Shown here piece by piece: positions 6,677 to 14,193 of a stretch of 20,372 nucleotides of DNA. The stretch covers positions 1-20,372 of the forward strand of contig CAZKLS010000043.1 in the NCBI GenBank assembly GCA_964553405.1, in the 5' to 3' direction. The position numbers were made by a program, and so were the translations under genes. Positions within the stretch are counted from its first letter, which is position 1. Every line of letters begins with the position of its first letter. This stretch comes from DATIRA01 sp964553405. GTDB taxonomy: Bacteria; Pseudomonadota; Gammaproteobacteria; Steroidobacterales; Steroidobacteraceae. Under the pieces are notes generated by a model that saw only the letters and a program-made list of their open reading frames with translations, was not told the origin of the DNA and did not search any database.

Positions 6677-9600
6677 AGCTATCGGCCGTTTCGGTCCAGC
6701 GCCCGGTCTTCGCGACCGTCGTCAGCCTGCTGCTGGTGATCCTCGGGCTGCTCGCGGCCACCCGTCTGCCGGTGCGCGAGTTGCCCGACGTCGAGTCGCC
6801 GGTCATCTCGATCGAGACCGACTACCGCGGCGCATCGGCCGACGTCGTCGAGACCAAGATCACTCAGGTGATCGAGGACCGCGTGGCGGGGCTCGAGGGC
6901 ATCACCAAGATCACCTCGCAGAGCATCGACGGGCGTTCCTCGATCGACCTCGAGTTCTCGCCGGAGCGGGACGTGGACGAGGCCGCCAACGACGTCCGCG
7001 ACCGGGTCTCGCGCGTCGCCGACGACCTCCCGCCGGAGGCCGACCCGCCGGACATCGGCAAGGCCGCGTCGGGTTCCGAGCCGATCATGTGGATCAACCT
7101 CGCCAGCGACACCTTGAGCGCGCTGGAACTCACCGACTACGCCGAGCGCGTGCTGGTCGAGCGGCTCGGCGTGCTGCCCGGCGTGGCGCGGGTGAGGATC
7201 GGCGGCGCCCGGCGCTATGCGATGCGGATCTGGATCGACCGCGAGGCGCTGGCCGCGCGCCTGCTGACGGTGGCGGACATCGAGGCGGCGCTGCGGCGGG
7301 AAAACGTGCAGCTGCCGGCGGGGCGGCTCGAGTCCGCGCAACGCGAGTTCACGCTGCGTACCGAGACCGGCCTGAACACGGAGCAGGAGTTCCGCGGTCT
7401 CGCGGTCGGCCGGGGACCCGACGGTTACCTGGTCAGGCTCGGCGAGGTGGCCGACGTGCGCCTGGCCGCGGAGAACGAACGCAGCGTGTCGCGCTCGAAC
7501 GGCGTGCCCGGGGTCAGCATCGGCATCGAGCAGATATCGAAGGCCAACACGCTCGAGGTCGCGGCCGGCGTGCGCGCCGAACTCGACCGCCTGCGTCCCG
7601 ACCTGCCGCCCGGCACCGTGCTCGAGGTGAACCTCGACCGTTCCGTGTTCATCGGCGAGTCGATGAAGGAAGTGCTGGTCGCGCTCGGGATCGCGCTGGT
7701 GCTGGTGCTGGTCGTGATCTACCTGTTCCTCGGCAACCTGCGCGCCACGCTGATTCCGGCGCTGACGATCCCGGTGTCGATCATCGCCGCGTTCATCGTC
7801 ATGGCCGCGATGGGATTCTCGATCAACACGCTGACGCTGCTCGGCCTGGTGCTGGCGATTGGGCTGGTCGTGGACGACTCGATCGTCGTGCTCGAGAACA
7901 TCTACCGTCGCCTCGAGACCGGGGAGCCCGCGCTGATCGCGGCCGTGGACGGCGCCCGCGAGATCGGCTTCGCCGTGATCGCGACCACGCTGGTGCTGGT
8001 CGCCGTGTTCGTGCCGATCTCGTTCCTCGAAGGCGACGTCGGCAAGCTGTTCCGCGAGTTCGGCTTCACGATCGCGGCGGCCGTGCTGTTCTCGTCGCTG
8101 GTCGCGCTGACGCTGACGCCGATGCTGGCCTCGAAGCTGCTGGGCCGCGGAGCGGTACGCTCCCGGTTCTCCAGCGCCGTGGACGACTTCTTCGAGAAGC
8201 TCGCGGGCGGCTACGAGAAGCAGCTGCGCAGGCTGATGCGGCGGCCCTGGCTGGTCGTGGCCGCGATGATCGGCGCGGCCGCGCTGGCCGCGCTGCTGTT
8301 TCGCACGCTGCCGAGCGAGCTCGCGCCGTCGGAGGACCGCGGTTTCATCTTCCTCGGCCTGACCGGTCCCGAGGGCTCGTCGCTCGAGTACATGGACCGG
8401 CATGCGCGGATGGCCGAAGAGGTCCTGGCGCGGGAGGTCGCGACCGGCGAGATGCTGCGGGGCATCGTACGCATCCCGGGCGGATTCGGCGGCGGCGCAA
8501 GCATGAACCAGGCCCGCGGTTTCGCAGTGCTGGCGCCCTGGGGCGAGCGCGAGCGCAGCGCCGACGAGATCGCTCAGTCGGTGCGTGCCGAGCTCAACAA
8601 GCTGCCCGGCGTGCGCGCCAGCGTCGGCGTGCCGGGTGGCTGGTCGCGTGGCCGGGGTTCCCCGGTCCAGGTCGTGCTCGGTGGCACCGACTACGCAGAG
8701 CTGGTCCAGTGGCGGGACCTGCTGATGGCGCGGATGGAGGAAAACCCGGGGCTCTCGAACGTGATCTCCGACTACGAGGAGCGCAAGCCCGAGCTGAAGG
8801 TCGAGGTGGACCGCGACCGGGCCGCGGACCTCGGCATCTCGCTCGCGAACGTCGGGCGCACGCTGGAGACGGTGCTCGGCTCGCGGATCGTCACGACCTT
8901 CATCGATCGCGACCGGGAGTACGACGTGATCCTGCAGGGTCGCGCCGAGGACCGCGCAACGCCCGACGACCTGGACAACCTCTACCTGCGGTCCGAGCGG
9001 ACCGGCGAGCTGATTCCGCTGTCGAACCTGGTCCGGCTCACCGAGACCGCGGGGCCGATGCGCCTCAATCGCTTCGACCGGCTGCGGGCGATCACGATCA
9101 GCGCGGCGCTGGAGCCCGGCTATCCGCTTGGCGAGGCGCTCGAGTTCGTCGAGGGGGTCGTCGAGCGGGAGATGCCGCCTTCGGTGCGGCTGAATTTCGA
9201 CGGCGAGTCGCGGGAGTTCAAGGAATCGGGCAGCGAGCTGTACTTCATGTTCCTGCTGGCGCTGATCGTCGTGTTCCTGGTCCTCGCCGCGCAGTTCGAG
9301 AGTTTCCTGCACCCGTTCGTGATCATGACCACGGTCCCGCTCGCGGTGATCGGCGCGCTGGTGGGCTTGTGGGTCTATGGGATGTCGATCAACGTCTTCA
9401 GCCAGATCGCCGGCATCATGCTGGTCGGCCTCGCGGCGAAGAACGGCATCCTGATCGTCGAATTCGCCAACCAGCTGCGCGACCGCGGCATCGAGTTCGG
9501 CGAAGCGGTCATCGAGGCCGCCTCGATCCGGCTGCGCCCGGTGCTGATGACCAGCTTCTGCACGGCCTTCGGCGCGCTGCCGCTGATGCTCGCGAGCGGC

Positions 9601-9825
9601 GCCGGTGCGGAATCGCGCCGGGCGATCGGCGTCGTGGTCTTCTACGGGGTGGTCGTCTCGGTGCTGCTCACGCTGGCCGTCGTGCCGGCGGTCTACACGC
9701 TGGTCGCACGCAACACCGGCTCGCCGCAGCGCATCGCCAGGGCGCTGGATCGGCTGCGCGAAGCCCGTTCCGGCTCCCCGGCCGGGTTGTCAGGAGATGC
9801 GTCGGGTTCTCGGAATATCCCATAA
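6673..9825 (+). CDS. RND multidrug efflux permease, HAE1 family
   Basis: The product has 1050 residues, full length for an AcrB/MdtB-type proton-driven pump. TM1 begins MKLSAVSVQRPVFATVVSLL; the first periplasmic loop has RELPDVESPVISIETDYRGAS. TM4 carries the proton-relay pair D401-D402 (GLVVDDSIVVLEN) and TM10 the lysine K923 (GLAAKNGILIVEFA). The halves repeat, with TM clusters at about residues 340-490 and 855-1010. The GTG start overlaps the adaptor stop. No TolC-like channel gene follows, so it must use one encoded elsewhere. The charged TM4 and TM10 residues mark an HAE1 drug or amphiphile pump rather than an HAE2 lipid type. Efflux substrate is unknown. Confidence 0.95.
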   Translation: MKLSAVSVQRPVFATVVSLLLVILGLLAATRLPVRELPDVESPVISIETDYRGASADVVETKITQVIEDRVAGLEGITKITSQSIDGRSSIDLEFSPERDVDEAANDVRDRVSRVADDLPPEADPPDIGKAASGSEPIMWINLASDTLSALELTDYAERVLVERLGVLPGVARVRIGGARRYAMRIWIDREALAARLLTVADIEAALRRENVQLPAGRLESAQREFTLRTETGLNTEQEFRGLAVGRGPDGYLVRLGEVADVRLAAENERSVSRSNGVPGVSIGIEQISKANTLEVAAGVRAELDRLRPDLPPGTVLEVNLDRSVFIGESMKEVLVALGIALVLVLVVIYLFLGNLRATLIPALTIPVSIIAAFIVMAAMGFSINTLTLLGLVLAIGLVVDDSIVVLENIYRRLETGEPALIAAVDGAREIGFAVIATTLVLVAVFVPISFLEGDVGKLFREFGFTIAAAVLFSSLVALTLTPMLASKLLGRGAVRSRFSSAVDDFFEKLAGGYEKQLRRLMRRPWLVVAAMIGAAALAALLFRTLPSELAPSEDRGFIFLGLTGPEGSSLEYMDRHARMAEEVLAREVATGEMLRGIVRIPGGFGGGASMNQARGFAVLAPWGERERSADEIAQSVRAELNKLPGVRASVGVPGGWSRGRGSPVQVVLGGTDYAELVQWRDLLMARMEENPGLSNVISDYEERKPELKVEVDRDRAADLGISLANVGRTLETVLGSRIVTTFIDRDREYDVILQGRAEDRATPDDLDNLYLRSERTGELIPLSNLVRLTETAGPMRLNRFDRLRAITISAALEPGYPLGEALEFVEGVVEREMPPSVRLNFDGESREFKESGSELYFMFLLALIVVFLVLAAQFESFLHPFVIMTTVPLAVIGALVGLWVYGMSINVFSQIAGIMLVGLAAKNGILIVEFANQLRDRGIEFGEAVIEAASIRLRPVLMTSFCTAFGALPLMLASGAGAESRRAIGVVVFYGVVVSVLLTLAVVPAVYTLVARNTGSPQRIARALDRLREARSGSPAGLSGDASGSRNIP

Positions 9826-9875
9826 GTTATTGATAAGAAATAGATGAGATCCAAGGTTCGGGCGTGACCGGGCCT

Positions 9876-9884
9876 TGCTAGAAT
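9876..9884 (+). promoter_or_regulatory. Extended -10 promoter element upstream of the M32 gene
   Basis: TGCTAGAAT is an extended -10 motif (TG-N-TAGAAT, five of six -10 matches) 25 bp before the ATG at 9910. Only a poor -35 match (TTCGGG at 9857-9862) lies upstream, which is tolerable for extended -10 promoters. The gap after the efflux gene is AT-rich around 9825-9850 and has no terminator-like hairpin that I can see. Confidence 0.45.
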
Positions 9885-9909
9885 CGGTCCGGGGCCCAGG
9901 GGTCCAGCC

Positions 9910-11418
9910 ATGCCGAAATCTCCCTACGAGCAACTCGAACAGGAGTTCCGACGCCTGCACGCATTCCGCGGCGCAGCCAGCGTGCTGCGCTGGGACGCGG
10001 TGGTGATGATGCCGCGGGGCAGCGCAGACGTACGTGGCGAGCAGCTGGCGGCGCTGGACTCGGAGTGCCACGTGCTGCTCACCTCGCCGAAGCTCTCGCG
10101 ACTGCTCGAACGTGCCGAGGCGAGCCAGTCGCAGCTCGAGGACTGGCAGCGCGCGAACCTGTGGGAGATGCGCCGGGAGCGCGACCACGCGATCGCCACG
10201 CCGGTCTCGCTGGTGACCCGGCTCGCGCGGGCGACCGCGCTCGCAGAAGTGCGCTGGGCCGAAGCCCGCCAGGAGAACAGCTTCGAACTGTTCGCGCCGC
10301 ATCTGGAGGAAGTGGTCGCGCTGACGCGCGACAAGGCGCAGGTACTCTCGAAGGCACTGGGACTCTCGCCGTACGACGCATTGATCGACGGGTTCAGTCC
10401 GGGTTTTCTCAGCGAGGACATCGACCAGCTCTTCCGGGTGGTCTCGCGGCGCCTGCCCTCGCTGATCCGCGAGTCGATCGAGCTGCAGGCGGAGCAGCCG
10501 CCGCTGCCGCTCGATGGCAAGGTGAGCACGGCCAAGCAGCGCTCGCTCGCCATCGACGTGATGCGTGCGCTCGGCTTCCCGTTCCATCGCGGGCGGCTGG
10601 ACGAGAGCGATCATCCGTTCACGGAGGGCGTGCCCGGCGACGTGCGGATCACCACGCGCTTCGATGCCAGGGATCCGTTCGGCGGATTGATGGGCGCATT
10701 GCACGAGACCGGCCAGGCCATGTACGACCTCGGCCTGCCGGAGGCGTGGCGCGACCAGCCGGTCGGCCGCGACCGGGGCATGGCGCTGGAGGAGAGCCAG
10801 TCGCTGCTGCTCGAGATGATCATCGGCCGCAGCCGTGCTTTTCTCACCTGGCTCAGGCCGCTGCTCGACAAGCACTACGGTGTCACGGGCCCGGCCTGGG
10901 AGGTCGAGAATCTCTACCGCGCGCTGATCCGCGTGCGACGCGGCGCGATCCGGGTCGAAGCCGACGAACTCACGTATCCCGTCCACATCGTGCTGCGCTA
11001 CGAGCTCGAGAAGAAAATCCTGGACGGGTCCCTGCCGATCCGCGACCTGCCCGAGGCCTGGAAGGAGGGGATCGAGTCACGGCTCGGGCTGCGCCCTGCC
11101 AGCGATGCGGAAGGCTGCCTGCAGGACGCGCACTGGGCGCTCGGTTCGTTCGGCTACTTCCCGTCGTACGCGCTCGGCTCGTTCATCGCCGCGCAGTTGA
11201 ACGAGGCGCTGCGCCGGGACCAGCCGACGTTGGACGAGGACATCGCGGCAGGGCGGTTCAGCGGCCTGTTCGACTGGCTGCGCGAGAACGTCCACGGGCT
11301 GGGCGCGAGCGTCGGCTCTCAGGAACTCATCAGGCGCGCGACCGGACGCACCTTGTCCGCGAACCCCTGGCTGCGGTACGCGGAGTACAAGTACCTCGAG
11401 GACGCTACTCGATCGTGA
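9910..11418 (+). CDS. M32-family carboxypeptidase homologue with altered zinc motifs
   Basis: The product has 502 residues, the usual length for this cytosolic all-helical metallocarboxypeptidase family, and has no signal peptide. Family landmarks are all placed correctly: HPF at H235, DxRxT at D244-T248, the zinc region at 265-269, the HESQ region at 294-297, QDxHW at Q405-W409, and GYFPSY. Two differ from the canonical form. HExxH reads H265-E-T-G-Q269, so the second zinc His is Gln, and HESQ reads E294-E-S-Q, so the His is Glu while the ligand-equivalent Glu (E295) is kept. Catalytic Glu E266 is kept. Either metal binding is modified or the activity has been lost or changed. The 3' end overlaps ybjQ, on the other strand, by 14 bp. 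Confidence 0.9.
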   Translation: MPKSPYEQLEQEFRRLHAFRGAASVLRWDAVVMMPRGSADVRGEQLAALDSECHVLLTSPKLSRLLERAEASQSQLEDWQRANLWEMRRERDHAIATPVSLVTRLARATALAEVRWAEARQENSFELFAPHLEEVVALTRDKAQVLSKALGLSPYDALIDGFSPGFLSEDIDQLFRVVSRRLPSLIRESIELQAEQPPLPLDGKVSTAKQRSLAIDVMRALGFPFHRGRLDESDHPFTEGVPGDVRITTRFDARDPFGGLMGALHETGQAMYDLGLPEAWRDQPVGRDRGMALEESQSLLLEMIIGRSRAFLTWLRPLLDKHYGVTGPAWEVENLYRALIRVRRGAIRVEADELTYPVHIVLRYELEKKILDGSLPIRDLPEAWKEGIESRLGLRPASDAEGCLQDAHWALGSFGYFPSYALGSFIAAQLNEALRRDQPTLDEDIAAGRFSGLFDWLRENVHGLGASVGSQELIRRATGRTLSANPWLRYAEYKYLEDATRS

Positions 11419-11725
11419 CGGCGGTGCCGCTCGCGCTGACCATCAGCATGCTGCCGCTGACCTGTATCGTCTCGTAGTCCAGGTCCACCGCGATCACGGC
11501 ATTCGCGCCCTGTCGGCGCGCCTCCTCGGCCATCTCCTCGATCGCGGTCTTCTTCGCGTCGCGGAGCACCTTCTCGTAGGCGCCGGAGCGGCCGCCCACC
11601 AGGTCGCGGATTCCGGCGAACACGTCGCGGAACAGGTTCGCTCCCAGGATGGCCTCGCCGCTGACGACGCCGTGGTAGCGGACGATCCGGTGCCCCTCGA
11701 GGCTGTTGGCGGTGACGATCAGCAT
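11405..11725 (-). CDS. ybjQ: YbjQ family (UPF0145) protein
   Basis: The product has 106 residues, the normal size. Signature stretches are VVSGEAILGANLFRD, LVGGRSGAYEKVLRDA, GANAVIAVDLDYETI and GSMLMVSASGTAVT. The family is a small pentameric cytosolic fold of unknown function, described in databases as a putative heavy-metal-binding domain. I see no Cys or His cluster here to support metal binding. GGAGGAG upstream of the ATG is a good ribosome-binding site. A -10-like TATCAT (complement of 11767-11772) lies 42 bp before the start. The last 14 bp overlap the end of the M32 gene, tail to tail. Confidence 0.93.
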   Translation of the reverse strand: MLIVTANSLEGHRIVRYHGVVSGEAILGANLFRDVFAGIRDLVGGRSGAYEKVLRDAKKTAIEEMAEEARRQGANAVIAVDLDYETIQVSGSMLMVSASGTAVTIE

Positions 11726-11784
11726 GCTGCGGCTCCTCCAGTGCGGGTCTTGCGGCCTGTGACCGGATGATACCGGTGCGGTGA

Positions 11785-11804
11785 CCGCCGCGGCGAGGCG
11801 GCGG
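11785..11804. repeat. GC-rich hairpin between ybjQ and ttcA
   Basis: CCGCCGC (11785-11791) and GCGGCGG (11798-11804) form a perfect 7-bp stem with a 6-nt loop in the 102-bp divergent gap between ybjQ and ttcA, overlapped on its left by the small palindrome GCGGT-G-ACCGC. It has no T-run and lies where a ttcA -35 box would be. Such stems are frequent by chance in DNA this GC-rich. Confidence 0.25.
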
Positions 11805-11813
11805 CCGAGCCGG

Positions 11814-11819
11814 TAAGAT
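11814..11819 (+). promoter_or_regulatory. -10-like box directly before ttcA (possibly leaderless)
   Basis: TAAGAT lies 8 bp before the ttcA ATG. If used, transcription would begin at or within two bases of the start codon. The intervening GCCGCCCG has no Shine-Dalgarno, which fits a leaderless message. No -35 match is visible, so this is weak by itself. Confidence 0.3.
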
Positions 11820-11827
11820 GCCGCCCG

Positions 11828-12682
11828 ATGAACGCGGTGCTCCAGCGTCCTTCCGGCAACTTCAAGCGGCTGCAGTCACGGCTGCGCAGCGCGGTCGGTC
11901 GTGCGATCGAGGACTACGGCATGATCGAGCCGGGCGACCGCGTGATGGTGTGCCTCTCCGGAGGCAAGGACTCCTACACGCTGCTCGACGTGCTGCTCTC
12001 GCTGCAGCGCAGTGCACCGGTGCAGTTCGAGCTGGTGGCGGTCAACCTGGACCAGAAGCAGCCGGGATTCCCGGCACAGGTGCTGCCGGATTACCTGTCG
12101 GCGCTGGGCGTCCGCTACGAGATCCTCGAGCAGGACACCTACAGCGTGGTCAAGCGGGTCGTGCCGGAGGGCAGCACCATGTGCGGGCTGTGCTCGCGAC
12201 TGAGGCGCGGCCGGCTCTATCGCTACGCTGCGGAGCAGGGCATCACGAAGATCGCGCTCGGGCATCATCGCGACGACATCGTCGAGACGCTGTTCCTGAA
12301 CATGTTCTTCGGCGGGCGCATGAAGGCCATGCCGCCGAAGCTGCTGTCCGAGGACGGTCGCCACGTGGTGATCCGGCCGCTGGCCTATGTCGCCGAGCGC
12401 GACATCGAGCGGTACGCGCGGGCGCGTCGCTTCCCGATCATTCCGTGCAGGCTCTGCGGTTCGCAGGACGGCCTGCAGCGCGTGGCCGTCAAGAGGATGC
12501 TGACCGCCTGGGAGCGCGAGCATCCGGGCAGGATCGAGTCCATCTTCGCGGCGATGAGAAACGTCACTGCCTCGCACCTCGCGGATCCGGCACTGTTCGA
12601 CTTCGCTGCGCTCCGTCGCACCGACACCGAGAGCGGGCTGCCGTCCGGTGCAACCGACCTCGAGCCCTGGGACGAACGGTAG
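11828..12682 (+). CDS. ttcA: tRNA 2-thiocytidine(32) synthetase TtcA
   Basis: The product has 284 residues. TtcA is an ATP- and [4Fe-4S]-dependent enzyme that thiolates cytidine 32 in certain tRNAs. The PP-loop SGGKDS is at residues 44-49. The cluster cysteines are C119-G-L-C122 and the C207-R-L-C210 pair (IPCRLCGSQ), in the same places as in the E. coli enzyme. LGHHRDDIVETLFLNMFFGG is the conserved middle motif. The C-terminal tail past residue 260 is variable and low in similarity, which is usual. No Shine-Dalgarno precedes the ATG. It reads into the next gene after 29 bp, but that gene has its own -10-like box. Confidence 0.96.
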   Translation: MNAVLQRPSGNFKRLQSRLRSAVGRAIEDYGMIEPGDRVMVCLSGGKDSYTLLDVLLSLQRSAPVQFELVAVNLDQKQPGFPAQVLPDYLSALGVRYEILEQDTYSVVKRVVPEGSTMCGLCSRLRRGRLYRYAAEQGITKIALGHHRDDIVETLFLNMFFGGRMKAMPPKLLSEDGRHVVIRPLAYVAERDIERYARARRFPIIPCRLCGSQDGLQRVAVKRMLTAWEREHPGRIESIFAAMRNVTASHLADPALFDFAALRRTDTESGLPSGATDLEPWDER

Positions 12683-12698
12683 CGCGACGCGGCTGCCG

Positions 12699-12704
12699 TA
12701 TCAT
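12699..12704 (+). promoter_or_regulatory. -10-like box directly before the phosphatase fusion gene
   Basis: TATCAT, five of six -10 matches, ends 7 bp before the ATG at 12712, so a transcript would start essentially at the A of the start codon. The spacer CGGAACC offers only a very weak ribosome-binding site. The same octamer GTATCATC also occurs before ybjQ on the opposite strand. No -35 element is evident. Confidence 0.35.
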
Positions 12705-12711
12705 CGGAACC

Positions 12712-14193
12712 ATGGCGGAGCTTCCACTCGACCCGTCCGGCACCGACCTGCCGCGACCGATACCGGCGAGCTACTGGGTCGTGCCCGGACGCCTGCTGGT
12801 CGGCGAGTATCCGGGCTCGGTCTCGCGCGCCGCGGCGATGGAGCGGTTGCGCGCGTTCCTGTCGGCGGGGGTGACCTGCTTCATCGACCTGACCGAATCG
12901 GGCGAGCTGCCGTCGTACGAGCGGCTGCTGCCGTTCGAGACGCCGGCGGGCCGGCGAGTCGAATACCTGCGAGAGCCGATCACCGATCACGCGGTGCCCG
13001 AGAGCCGCGCAGTCATGAGCAGGATTCTCGCGATGCTCGATGACGCGCTGTCCGCGGGCCACGTCGTTTACCTGCACTGTCGAGGCGGTGTCGGCCGCAG
13101 CGCGATGGCGGCCGGCTGCTGGCTCGCGGCACGCGGGCAGGACGGCGAGCGTGCGCTCGAGGCGCTGCAGGAGTTCTGGCAGGCCTCGCGACACTCGGAG
13201 ATCTGGCCGACCGTGCCGGAGACCGACGAGCAGCGGTGCTACGTCCGCGACTGGATCGGTTCCGGCGCAGGTGCGGCGACCGACGCGGATCGCTGCCGTG
13301 GTGCGTTGCTCGGGCTCGCCCTCGGGGAGGCGATCGCGCTGGCCGGTCCGTCGGCAGCGCCAGGGTTACCGCTGGCCTGGGGCCAGCACACGGCGCTGGC
13401 GCTGTGCCTGGCGGAGAGCCTGCTGGAGCGGCGGCGGATGGATGCGCGGGACCAGATGGAGCGCTACCTGCGCTGGAGCCGCGCCGGCCACCTCGCGGCC
13501 GGCGGCCAGCCGCCGCAGCCGACGCCGGACATCGCACGCGCGCTGGCCAGCTACGAGTGGCGGGGGTTGCCGATGGCCGGCTCGCACGACCCGCAGGACC
13601 GGTCCACCGGGAGCCTCTCGCGGGTCGTGGCGGCAGCGCTGGTTGCGCGACGCGACGCCAGCCGCGCCGTATCACTCGCCGCGGAATGCTCGCGTACCAC
13701 CCACCAGTCGCCGGTCGTGCTCGACGCCTGCCGCTATTTCGCGGCGCTGCTGCTCGGCGCGATCGCGGGCGGGGAACCGCAACAGGTCCTGGCGGGTCGC
13801 TGCGAGCCTGCGCCGGGACTCTGGGCGGCGCAGCCGCTCAGGGACGAGCTCGACGAGCTGATTGGCGCCCACGTGGCCGGCGGAGCGAAGGCCGATCCAC
13901 CGGCGGCGTCGCCGGGCGTGATTGAGGTCCTCGGCGCCGCGATCCGTGCGGCAGGCGAATCGCGCGACTTCGAGACGGTCGTCTCGGCGGCGATCGCTGC
14001 GGGTGGAGAACCGGCACTGCAGGCGGCGCTGGCCGGCAGCCTGGCCGGTGCGCTTCACGGCGCGTCTGCCGTGCCGATGCAATCGTTCCGTCGCCTGCAG
14101 CAGCGCGAGTTGCTCGAGGAATTCGCAGCCCGGCTGGCGGGGCGGCAGGACCCGCCGGCGGCTCCGCAGGCGCCGAGGGTCACCGGCGCATGA
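12712..14193 (+). CDS. Dual-specificity phosphatase fused to a degenerate ADP-ribosylglycohydrolase domain
   Basis: The product has 493 residues in two domains. Residues about 20-180 are a cysteine-dependent phosphatase: WVVPGRLLVGEYPGS, FIDLTESGELPSY, likely general acid D92, and the P-loop HCRGGVGRS with nucleophile C123 and R129. Residues about 190-470 follow the ADP-ribosylglycohydrolase (DraG/ARH) layout: DRCRGALLGLALGEAIAL, WGQHTALALCLAESLLE, GSLSRVVAAAL, TTHQSPVVLDACRYFAALL, GGEPALQAALAGSLAGALHG. The metal-binding acids of active ARH enzymes are missing: GDAxG reads G205-E-A, WTDDT reads W223-G-Q-H-T, and the late DxDT reads E433-P-A-L436. The phosphatase looks active; the second domain looks like a pseudoenzyme, perhaps a nucleotide or ADP-ribose sensor. 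It overlaps the next gene by 4 bp. Confidence 0.85.
   Translation: MAELPLDPSGTDLPRPIPASYWVVPGRLLVGEYPGSVSRAAAMERLRAFLSAGVTCFIDLTESGELPSYERLLPFETPAGRRVEYLREPITDHAVPESRAVMSRILAMLDDALSAGHVVYLHCRGGVGRSAMAAGCWLAARGQDGERALEALQEFWQASRHSEIWPTVPETDEQRCYVRDWIGSGAGAATDADRCRGALLGLALGEAIALAGPSAAPGLPLAWGQHTALALCLAESLLERRRMDARDQMERYLRWSRAGHLAAGGQPPQPTPDIARALASYEWRGLPMAGSHDPQDRSTGSLSRVVAAALVARRDASRAVSLAAECSRTTHQSPVVLDACRYFAALLLGAIAGGEPQQVLAGRCEPAPGLWAAQPLRDELDELIGAHVAGGAKADPPAASPGVIEVLGAAIRAAGESRDFETVVSAAIAAGGEPALQAALAGSLAGALHGASAVPMQSFRRLQQRELLEEFAARLAGRQDPPAAPQAPRVTGA

Noticed and set aside
6679..9312. An 877-codon antisense open frame across the permease gene
   Set aside because: Composition is dominated by Arg, Gln, His and Asp with no family match; such antisense frames are expected opposite GC-rich genes.
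6603..9833. A 1076-codon open frame overlapping the RND permease gene in another forward frame
   Set aside because: Its translation is Arg/Gly/Pro-rich with no recognisable domain, whereas the permease frame matches an RND pump throughout. It is a shadow caused by high GC.
11818..12711. Upstream in-frame extension of the phosphatase fusion gene through ttcA
   Set aside because: It runs in another frame of the clear ttcA gene; the phosphatase N-terminus fits the ATG at 12712.
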